Source of the DNA: Acetobacteraceae bacterium
GTDB taxonomy: Bacteria > Pseudomonadota > Alphaproteobacteria > Acetobacterales > Acetobacteraceae
Length of the DNA: 7,777 bases
Direction of reading: 5' to 3'
NCBI GenBank assembly: GCA_947476855.1
Contig: CANJSR010000228.1
Location: 1 to 7,777, forward strand
The notes under the pieces were generated by a model. That model did no database searches. It worked only from the letters and a program-made list of their open reading frames with translations, and had not been told where the DNA came from. Positions 1 through 5,136 of this stretch are shown here, piece after piece. Made by a program: the position numbers and the translations under genes. Position 1 is the stretch's first letter; every line of letters begins with the position of its first letter.

Positions 1-369
1 GAAGCCAGCGGCTTTACCGAGGCGCTGCGGACGCCCGACTCGACCCTGATCTTCGTCACGCCCGACAAGGCGCGCGAAATCCTCAAGGACCAGTCCGACT
101 GCATGGGCTGCCTGAGCACCTGCCGCTTTTCCAACTGGTCGCAGCACGGGCCGGATTTCGACAACGGCAAGCGCGCCGATCCGCGCAGCTTCTGTATCCA
201 GAAGACGCTGCAGGACATCGCGCATGGCAGCGACGACCCCGCGGTGCTGAACCGCAACCTGATGTTCAGCGGCCACAACGCCTATCGGTTTGGCAAGGAC
301 CCGTTCTACTCGAACGGCTTCATCCCGACCGTGCGGCAGTTGGTGGAGCGGATCATGACCGGGCGGTAA
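1..369 (+). CDS. Nitronate monooxygenase / 2-nitropropane dioxygenase-like flavoprotein, C-terminal part
   Basis: The reading frame is open from the first base, so the gene begins upstream; 122 residues remain before TAA. The tail resembles the C-terminal end of alphaproteobacterial proteins annotated as nitronate monooxygenase, a TIM-barrel FMN enzyme family that oxidises alkyl nitronates; this is recognition by eye, since the FMN-binding barrel itself is outside the window. Visible landmarks are a segment like [14 protein letters not shown] (about residues 15-28), the cluster [13 protein letters not shown] (34-46), RSFCIQKTL (62-70) and the end [19 protein letters not shown]. Four cysteines (34, 37, 41, 65) are spaced C-x2-C-x3-C-x23-C, which looks like a metal or Fe-S site. 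queC follows 10 bases after the stop on the same strand. It could instead be another member of the NAD(P)H-dependent flavin oxidoreductase group; the assignment is good at superfamily level and weaker for the reaction. Confidence 0.7.
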   Translation, partial: EASGFTEALRTPDSTLIFVTPDKAREILKDQSDCMGCLSTCRFSNWSQHGPDFDNGKRADPRSFCIQKTLQDIAHGSDDPAVLNRNLMFSGHNAYRFGKDPFYSNGFIPTVRQLVERIMTGR

Positions 370-379
370 CGGCCGCCCC

Positions 380-1081
380 ATGTTCTCCTCCGACCACGCT
401 TTGGTCCTGTTCTCCGGCGGACAGGACTCCGCGACCTGCCTGGCCTGGGCGCTCGCCCGCTATCCTCATGTGGAGACGATCGGCTTCCGCTACGGCCAGC
501 GGCACGCGGTCGAACTCGACTGCCGGGAGCCGATCCGCCAGGCCCTGGCCGCCCCAAATCTAGGGCCGGACCACATGGTGGACCTGACCGCGACGATCGC
601 CAGCCTGGGCCAGACCGCGCTGACCGCCGAACAGGCGATCGTGATGACCGACGAAGGCCTGCCGAACACCTTCGTCCCCGGCCGCAACCTGCTGTTCCTG
701 ACCTGCGCCGGCGCCATCGCCTGGCGCCGCGGTCTGCGCCGCATCGTCGCCGGCATGTGTGAGACCGATTACTCCGGCTACCCCGACTGCCGCGACGACA
801 CGCTCAAGGCCATGCAGCTCGCGCTGAACCTGGGGCTGCAACGGCGCCTGGTGGTGGAAACCCCGCTGATGTGGCGCGACAAGGCGGCCACCTGGGCGCT
901 GGCGCATGACCTGGGCGGGGATGCGCTGGTCGAAATGATCCGCGTGCAATCCCATAGTTGCTACCTGGGCAACCGCACCCAACATCACGCCTGGGGCCAT
1001 GGCTGCGGCACCTGCCCCGCCTGCGAGTTGCGCGCCAATGGCTGGCAACGCTGGCGGGACTCCCGCGCCGATCCGGCCTGA
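380..1081 (+). CDS. queC: 7-cyano-7-deazaguanine (preQ0) synthase QueC
   Basis: QueC is a cytosolic ATP-dependent enzyme that converts 7-carboxy-7-deazaguanine and ammonia to preQ0 in the queuosine tRNA-modification pathway. The 233-residue protein has the usual family length. It shows the N-type ATP pyrophosphatase P-loop SGGQDS (residues 12-17), FRYGQRH (36-42), VPGRN (99-103), a DYSGYPDCR stretch (130-138) and a C-terminal zinc site with cysteines 194, 209, 212 and 215 (SCYLG ... CGTCPAC). The first and second zinc cysteines are 14 residues apart, longer than the 8 or so in E. coli-type QueC; I believe this is a subgroup feature. The start lies 12 residues before the P-loop, so no later ATG is possible. 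There is no convincing Shine-Dalgarno sequence in the 10 bases after the upstream stop, which suggests coupling to the preceding gene. The other pathway genes (queD, queE, folE) are not in the window. Confidence 0.97.
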   Translation: MFSSDHALVLFSGGQDSATCLAWALARYPHVETIGFRYGQRHAVELDCREPIRQALAAPNLGPDHMVDLTATIASLGQTALTAEQAIVMTDEGLPNTFVPGRNLLFLTCAGAIAWRRGLRRIVAGMCETDYSGYPDCRDDTLKAMQLALNLGLQRRLVVETPLMWRDKAATWALAHDLGGDALVEMIRVQSHSCYLGNRTQHHAWGHGCGTCPACELRANGWQRWRDSRADPA

Positions 1082-1089
1082 TCTTGACT

Positions 1090-1093
1090 GGAG
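1090..1093 (+). promoter_or_regulatory. Ribosome binding site of the Rap1a/Tai-like gene
   Basis: GGAG lies 8 bases before the ATG at 1102. It decides the start, because the same frame is open upstream to an ATG at 958 inside queC. The 1102 start also places a signal peptide at the N-terminus. Confidence 0.7.
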
Positions 1094-1101
1094 ACCGCCG
1101 T

Positions 1102-1467
1102 ATGAACCGTCTGCTCGTCCTGGCCGCCCTGGCCTCGGTTTCGTTCCTCAGCCCCGCCCAGGCGCAAACCGTCCTGCACGCGCGCACGGGGGCGGAACTT
1201 GCCGAACTCTGCGGTTCCAAGCCGACCGATGCCGCCAGCACCGCGCGCCTGAACTTCTGCCTGGGCTACGCGCAGGCAACGCTGGACGCCGCGACAAAAC
1301 AGGCCGGCGGGAAGAAGTCCTACTGCATTCCCACACCGTCCCCGACGCGGCAGGCGACGATGGCCGAGTTCGCGACCTGGGTTCGTTCCACCCCACCCGC
1401 GACAGGGGCCAATTCGCAGGAAGCGCTGACGCGGTTCATGGCGCAGCGCTTCCCCTGCAAGCCCTGA
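1102..1467 (+). CDS. Secreted Rap1a/Tai-family small protein
   Basis: A 121-residue protein with a clear Sec signal peptide: MNR, then a hydrophobic core at about residues 4-17, then the cleavage motif AQA before Q22. The mature part has four cysteines (37, 53, 75, 119), consistent with two disulfides in the periplasm. The pattern FCLGYAQATLD (52-62), YCIP (74-77), a helix ending in a Trp-Val pair, and a terminal RFPC matches the Rap1a/Tai immunity family. The founding members of that family neutralise type VI secretion amidase effectors. Many proteobacterial members stand alone with no effector nearby, and that is the case here, so an immunity role is not shown. The gene starts 20 bases after queC and may be cotranscribed with it. 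Its TGA stop directly abuts the stop codon of the convergent metal-binding protein gene. The family call is fairly sure; the biological role is unknown. Confidence 0.75.
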   Translation: MNRLLVLAALASVSFLSPAQAQTVLHARTGAELAELCGSKPTDAASTARLNFCLGYAQATLDAATKQAGGKKSYCIPTPSPTRQATMAEFATWVRSTPPATGANSQEALTRFMAQRFPCKP

Positions 1468-1665
1468 TCAGGCAGCCTCGACCGTAAACCCCGCGTCCCG
1501 CACCGCCTCGGCCAGCGTATCGGCCGCGGCGGTGCTGTCGATCCGTACCTGCTTGGTGTCGAGGTCGGCGGTGACCGACGCGCCCGAATCCACGCCCTGG
1601 ACCGCGCGCGTCACCGCGCCGACACAGCCCGAACACGTCATATCGGGCACCCGGATTTGCAGCAT
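1468..1665 (-). CDS. CopZ-like heavy-metal-associated (HMA) domain protein
   Basis: A 65-residue protein made of a single HMA domain (beta-alpha-beta-beta-alpha-beta ferredoxin-like fold). The metal-binding loop is MTCSGC (residues 9-14) with ligands Cys11 and Cys14, and a later segment like VRIDSTAAADTLAEAVRDAGF fits the third strand and second helix. Such free-standing domains bind Cu(I), or sometimes other soft metals, in the cytosol and pass them to P-type ATPases or enzymes. No copper ATPase or CueR-type regulator is in the window. The gene lies 10 bases after the cyclase-family gene on the same strand; its ribosome site AGGAG overlaps the cyclase TAG stop, so the two are very likely cotranscribed and perhaps translationally coupled. 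Copper is the default guess for the metal. Confidence 0.9.
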   Translation of the reverse strand: MLQIRVPDMTCSGCVGAVTRAVQGVDSGASVTADLDTKQVRIDSTAAADTLAEAVRDAGFTVEAA

Positions 1666-1672
1666 CGTCGGT

Positions 1673-1677
1673 CTCCT
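1673..1677 (-). promoter_or_regulatory. Ribosome binding site of the HMA protein gene, overlapping the cyclase stop codon
   Basis: On the minus strand AGGAG sits 7 bases before the ATG at 1665 and shares bases with the TAG stop of the upstream gene (1676-1678). This arrangement fits translational coupling between the two genes. Confidence 0.75.
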
Positions 1678-2464
1678 AGTCGTTGATGATCGCCACGGCG
1701 CGGGTCCAGCCAGCCGAGGCGCGATGCACCTTCACCGGAAAGCAGACGACGTCGAATCCGTCCGACGGCAACTGGTCCAGGTTCGACAGCTTTTCCAGGT
1801 GGCAATAGCCGATTTCCCGGCCGGCGCGATGGCCTTCCCAGATCAGGCCGGCATCCCCCGTCTCCGCCACGCGCTTGCGTGTCAGGGAAAACGGCGCGTC
1901 CCAGCTCCACCCATCCGTGCCGGTCAGGCGCACGCCGCGTTCCAGCAGCCAGAGCGTCGCCGCCTTGCCGACCCCGCAGCCGCGGTCGATGAAGTCGTCC
2001 TGGCCATAGCGGGCGCCGGCCGCGGTGTTCACCACCACGATCTCCAGCGGCCGCAGCGTGTGGCCGATCCGCTTCAACTCCGCCTCGATATCGCCCGGCG
2101 TGACGATGTAGCCATCCGGCAGATGGCGGAAATCGAGCTTCACGCCAGGCTGGAAGCACCAGTCCAGCGGCACCTCGTCGATCCGCCAGGACGGTTCCCC
2201 GCCTGGCTTCAAGGCGTGGTTCATGGTGGAAAAGAAGTGATACGGCGCGTCCAGGTGGGTGCCGTTGTGGGTGCTGATCTTCACCCGCTCCACCGCCGCG
2301 TATTCCCCGTCCGGCAGTTGGTCGACCGACACGCCCATCAACTGCGCCATCGCCGGCGCGGTCTGGTGGTGGTCCATATACTCGATCTCGGGCAGCATTT
2401 GCGGCGGGTCGCTCTTGATGCCGGCTTTCAGGGCGACGGAAATATCGATCAGGCGGCGTGGCAT
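1676..2464 (-). CDS. Cyclase-family (kynurenine formamidase-like) metal-dependent hydrolase
   Basis: A 262-residue protein of the cyclase family (PF04199), which includes bacterial kynurenine formamidase KynB, isatin hydrolase and other Zn- or Mn-dependent amide/lactam/lactone hydrolases. The signature HNGTHLDAPYH lies at residues 66-76 with the expected metal ligands His66, His70, Asp72 and His76. The N-terminal RLIDISVAL (about 4-12) and the later GTDGWSWDAPF segment are also typical. The start at 2464 is chosen because AAGGA lies 9 bases upstream and the conserved LIDIS strand begins at once; an ATG at 2527 would add 21 unremarkable residues and run into the region shared with the divergent gene. 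It is longer than KynB (about 200-210 residues), so the substrate need not be formylkynurenine, and no other kynurenine-pathway gene is present. It is followed by the HMA gene and faces a racemase-superfamily gene. The family is certain; the substrate is unknown. Confidence 0.9.
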   Translation of the reverse strand: MPRRLIDISVALKAGIKSDPPQMLPEIEYMDHHQTAPAMAQLMGVSVDQLPDGEYAAVERVKISTHNGTHLDAPYHFFSTMNHALKPGGEPSWRIDEVPLDWCFQPGVKLDFRHLPDGYIVTPGDIEAELKRIGHTLRPLEIVVVNTAAGARYGQDDFIDRGCGVGKAATLWLLERGVRLTGTDGWSWDAPFSLTRKRVAETGDAGLIWEGHRAGREIGYCHLEKLSNLDQLPSDGFDVVCFPVKVHRASAGWTRAVAIIND

Positions 2465-2575
2465 GGCCTTCAGTCCTTGGATGATTGCCCCCAGAGTGTC
2501 GGCGGAACCGACGGGGCACCGGGACATGACCGGCCCGCGCTGTCAACCCACGCAACGAAGAACAGGAAACGTCCT
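2465..2575. promoter_or_regulatory. Divergent intergenic region between the cyclase and racemase-superfamily genes
   Basis: These 111 bases must hold the promoters of both divergent transcripts. I see a short inverted repeat, GTCGG (2498-2502) and CCGAC (2508-2512) with a 5-base loop, and a TTGACA hexamer on the minus strand (2541-2546), but no well-placed -10 element for either direction. The plus-strand gene has AGGAA (2564-2568) 7 bases before its ATG. No regulator gene is adjacent. The location is supported by the gene layout; no exact promoter is claimed. Confidence 0.5.
2474..2478 (-). promoter_or_regulatory. Ribosome binding site fixing the cyclase start
   Basis: AAGGA on the minus strand, 9 bases before the ATG at 2464. 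It supports this start over the in-frame upstream ATG at 2527. Confidence 0.6.
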
Positions 2576-3286
2576 ATGCGGAACCATCATTTTGGCGTCC
2601 TGATCCCCGCCACCAACACGACCTGCGAGATCGAATACAGCCGCCTGCTGCCCCCCAACCTCCAGGTCCATGTCGGGCGCCTGGGCAAGGGCGGCGACAC
2701 CCCGTTCTCCCCCAGCCTCGACGCCGACCTGGCCTATCAGGCGAAGATGCTGGGCCAGGCGAAGGTGGAGGTCGTGGCGCTCGCCCAGACATCCGCCAGC
2801 CTGTTCGACGACGGGTATGACGCCAAGGCCAAGGCGCTGATGGCGGCGGGGGCCGGCGTGCCGGCCCTGACCTCGGCCGAGGCGATCGGAGAGGCCGTGC
2901 GCGCCCTGGGTGCCAACCGGATCGCGCTGGTCTCCCCCTACTCCGCGCAGGTGATCGGGCGCGCCAAGGCGTATTACGAAACCCGCTACGGCCTGTCCGT
3001 GGTGGCGATGGAGGGGTTCGGCGCGACCGATGCCTATGCGATTGGCGGCCTGTCGGCGGACAACGCCACCGATGCCTTCGTCCGCATCGACCGGCCGGAG
3101 ATCGAAATCCTGGTCGTCCCCGGCGGCAATTTCCCGACCATGCGCCACATCGCGGAGTGGGAGCGTCGGTTTGGCAAGCCGGTGATCACCACCAACCAGG
3201 CGGCGCTCTGGGCCATGCTGCGGGTGATGGGTGTCAGCGCGCCCCTGCCAGGCTTGGGTCGCCTGCTGGAGCAGGGTCTGGGCTGA
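2576..3286 (+). CDS. Asp/Glu racemase / maleate isomerase-superfamily protein lacking both catalytic cysteines
   Basis: A 236-residue cytosolic protein of the Asp/Glu racemase superfamily (maleate cis-trans isomerase, arylmalonate decarboxylase, hydantoin and glutamate racemases). It begins with the ligand loop PATNTTCEIEYSRLLP (residues 11-26), followed by VALAQTSASLF (67-77), an interdomain RIALVSPY segment (115-122), VVPGGNFPT (180-188) and TTNQAALW (205-212). In maleate isomerases the second and fourth segments normally read like ACTSGS and SCTN and carry the two catalytic cysteines. Here those places hold Gln71 and Gly183, and the only cysteine in the protein is Cys17. The usual two-cysteine isomerisation is therefore impossible as it stands, although the substrate-binding Asn and Thr residues are kept. 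The frame is open far upstream, but the ATG at 2576 has a good ribosome site and starts directly at the family N-terminus. The gene is divergent from the cyclase gene, and its 3' end overlaps the sulfotransferase gene by 53 bases tail to tail. Confidence 0.85.
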   Translation: MRNHHFGVLIPATNTTCEIEYSRLLPPNLQVHVGRLGKGGDTPFSPSLDADLAYQAKMLGQAKVEVVALAQTSASLFDDGYDAKAKALMAAGAGVPALTSAEAIGEAVRALGANRIALVSPYSAQVIGRAKAYYETRYGLSVVAMEGFGATDAYAIGGLSADNATDAFVRIDRPEIEILVVPGGNFPTMRHIAEWERRFGKPVITTNQAALWAMLRVMGVSAPLPGLGRLLEQGLG

Positions 3287-4253
3287 CCTCCCCCATCAGG
3301 ACGCCGAGCGTCCGGCCGCTGCCGCGGAGTTCCACGGTCCGGTTCCGCACCTTGACCGACAGGACCGTGTCCCGGAGGAACCCATAGCGGGTGATGTCCA
3401 GGTAGTAACCGTGATTGCCGTTGCCGATTCCGCTGGACGCAAGGTCGCCGCGGAACTGGTCCGCATCGAACGCGGTGACGAATTCCCCATCGGCCAGCAG
3501 TTCCAGGGACACCGGGAACAGAGAGCCAACCTGATGGCACCAGCCATAGACCTTGCCGTCCACAATGCCCTCCATGAACCCGACATATTGCCGGTTGGCG
3601 GTCGCCAGATAGGCCGGATTGTTCGGCATGACGCTTTGCAGCAGCTTGTTGAACAGAACGTCGTCGTATTCGATGCCGCAGAAGGACAGGACGCTTTCCA
3701 GCATGCGGTCGGGGGCGGTGATCGCCTTCTCGTAACTCAGCAGCAGGGCCGGGCAACCCGCCATGGCGGCGAACTCGGCGACCGCGGTGATGGCGTGGGT
3801 GGTGGAAACCAGCCCTTCCATCGCGTCGATATGCTCCGACAACGCGCCCCGCACCGCCACGGCGACCGGGTCCCGGAAGATGGCGATCATCCGCGGGTTG
3901 CGGAACCACTTGAACTGTTCCGGCGTCAGATAGGCATGCAGGTTGGGGATCTTGAAGCCCCAGACCGGGTGCGCGGCGTCCCGGACCTTGATCAGATCCT
4001 TGAGCATCGCATGGTGACCGGTCTGCAGGATCGCCAGAACCTGCGCGTCCTCCCCCACCACGTCATAGACGTGCTCCCCCATGTAGACGCCTGCCGCCGA
4101 CAGCACGGATGACACCATGCTGGTGCCCGAGCGCGCCACACCGGTCACGATCAGGGTCCGCGGGCCTGAACCGGCGGCTACCCCGTGGGAATCCTGGATG
4201 ACACCGGTGTTGGTAGGGCTCACGTATTCCAATGCATTGCTCCGGGCTGTCAT
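3234..4253 (-). CDS. Sulfotransferase-family protein with C-terminal beta-rich module
   Basis: A 339-residue protein. The N-terminal two thirds is a PAPS-dependent sulfotransferase-like P-loop domain: the 5'-phosphosulfate loop GVARSGTS (residues 38-45), WGFKIPN (98-104) and the 3'-phosphate motif IFRDPVAVAVRG (125-136). Such enzymes move sulfate from PAPS to a carbohydrate, lipid or small-molecule hydroxyl. From about residue 225 a second module begins (GFMEGIVDGKVYGWC, later DQFRGDLASSGIGNGNHGYYLDI), ending near 320; I recognise it as a beta-sandwich-like appendage seen at the end of alphaproteobacterial glycosyltransferases and sulfotransferases, probably for substrate recognition. The ATG at 4253 is chosen; a TTG at 4289 would add 12 residues, and neither has a strong ribosome site. 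The gene follows comF by about 43 bases on the same strand. Its last 53 bases overlap the convergent racemase-superfamily gene. The acceptor is unknown, and no polysaccharide genes are nearby. Confidence 0.82.
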   Translation of the reverse strand: MTARSNALEYVSPTNTGVIQDSHGVAAGSGPRTLIVTGVARSGTSMVSSVLSAAGVYMGEHVYDVVGEDAQVLAILQTGHHAMLKDLIKVRDAAHPVWGFKIPNLHAYLTPEQFKWFRNPRMIAIFRDPVAVAVRGALSEHIDAMEGLVSTTHAITAVAEFAAMAGCPALLLSYEKAITAPDRMLESVLSFCGIEYDDVLFNKLLQSVMPNNPAYLATANRQYVGFMEGIVDGKVYGWCHQVGSLFPVSLELLADGEFVTAFDADQFRGDLASSGIGNGNHGYYLDITRYGFLRDTVLSVKVRNRTVELRGSGRTLGVLMGEVSPDPAPAGDPSLAGAR

Positions 4254-4296
4254 CGTCTTATCAGGCGGCTCCGCACGATCAGCCGTCAAACAAGCG

Positions 4297-5136
4297 TCAT
4301 GTCAACGAAATCAAACCAGATTCCCCTCCGGCACCCGCCGAAAGCGGCACCCGGGCCGCCACCAGTACGTCGACCGAAGCGGCACCGGCGGCCAGCAGGA
4401 CCGCCGCACACCCCTCCGCCGTCGCGCCCGAGGTCATGACATCATCGACCAAGACCACCGCTCGTCCTGCAAGATCCTGCCGGCGGGACGACCGCACCGC
4501 GAAGGCGTCGGCAAGCACGGTTCGGCGTTCGGCCGCCCCGCGATGATCCAAGGAAGCCGTCGCTCGCACCCGCCGCAGCGCATCGGGGCAAGCCACGCAG
4601 CCGGACAGCCGGCCAACCGCCCGCGCCAGCAGCGCCGCCTGGTTGTAGCGCCGCTGGAACAGCCGCAGCCGATGCAGCGGCACCGGCACCAGCAAAGGGT
4701 TACCGCGCAGCAGATCGGCCCCGGCCCGCGCGACATGCGGCGCCAGGACATCCGCCATCGCCGGCTGGTCGCCATGCTTCAAAGGCAGGATCAGGCGTCG
4801 GACGCCCTCGTCATACAGGAAGGCGGCGCGGGCGGCGCGGAACGCGAAGGGCTGTTCCAGGCATCGCACACACCGCGCCCCAGCCGCGTCCTCGGAGTCG
4901 AAGGGCAGGCCGCAGCCGTCGCAGAACGGGCGGGTGATGAAGGTCATCCGGCCGAAGCAGGCGCCGCACAGGTCCCCCTGCCGTAGCACGGGCTGGTCGC
5001 AGGCCACGCAGGCCGGGGGCAGCAGAAGATCGAGCGCACCCACACCCAGCCGGCGCAGCCATGGCCACGCGCCGGCCGGGTGTGTCGTGTCAGTGGCCCG
5101 CGTGGGCCTGGCCGTTCCCGAAGGAGATGGTGGCAT
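4297..5136 (-). CDS. comF: ComF-family phosphoribosyltransferase-like protein
   Basis: A 279-residue member of the ComF/GntX family, which joins an N-terminal zinc-finger region to a type I phosphoribosyltransferase fold. Four CxxC pairs are visible (Cys 43/46, 57/60, 72/75, 89/92). They are followed by the substrate-side motif LVPVPLHRLRLFQRRYNQA (149-167) and the PRPP loop VVLVDDVMTSGAT (227-239). Family members act in DNA uptake and transformation in Bacillus and Haemophilus; in alphaproteobacteria the role is unclear. The first about 35 residues, before LDLLLPPAC, are low-complexity and overlap the 3' end of the rhodanese gene by 47 bases. The ATG at 5136 has AAGG 4 bases upstream; a GTG near residue 32 is a possible alternative start. 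It lies between the rhodanese and sulfotransferase genes on the same strand. In many alphaproteobacteria comF is directly divergent from the methyltransferase gene found here at 6767; the rhodanese gene separates the two. Confidence 0.95.
   Translation of the reverse strand: MPPSPSGTARPTRATDTTHPAGAWPWLRRLGVGALDLLLPPACVACDQPVLRQGDLCGACFGRMTFITRPFCDGCGLPFDSEDAAGARCVRCLEQPFAFRAARAAFLYDEGVRRLILPLKHGDQPAMADVLAPHVARAGADLLRGNPLLVPVPLHRLRLFQRRYNQAALLARAVGRLSGCVACPDALRRVRATASLDHRGAAERRTVLADAFAVRSSRRQDLAGRAVVLVDDVMTSGATAEGCAAVLLAAGAASVDVLVAARVPLSAGAGGESGLISLT

Noticed and set aside
2518..2546. TTGACA on the minus strand (2541-2546) as the cyclase promoter -35 box.
   Set aside because: The sequence at the expected -10 position is entirely G/C-rich, so I note only the divergent region and do not call a promoter.
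1638..2555. Minus-strand 305-codon frame overlapping the cyclase gene in another phase.
   Set aside because: It is Arg/Gly/Pro-rich with no recognisable domain; the other phase carries the full cyclase metal-binding motif.
1532..2575. Very long plus-strand open frame running from 1532 into the racemase-fold gene (584 codons in all).
   Set aside because: The part before 2576 is antisense to the cyclase gene, has no family features and has an Arg/His/Ala-rich shadow composition. The real start at 2576 has a ribosome site and the family N-terminus.
3299..3313. Hairpin GGACGC-CGA-GCGTCC as a terminator of the racemase-fold gene.
   Set aside because: The stem is only six pairs, it has no T-run and it lies inside the sulfotransferase coding sequence, so it is too weak to list as a terminator.
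3231..4112. Plus-strand 293-codon frame opposite the sulfotransferase gene.
   Set aside because: The minus strand carries clear PAPS-binding motifs; the plus-strand translation has no family features.
4254..4305. TTGACA on the minus strand (4300-4305) upstream of the sulfotransferase gene as a promoter.
   Set aside because: At spacings of 16-18 bases there is no acceptable -10 hexamer, and the gene is close enough to comF to be cotranscribed.
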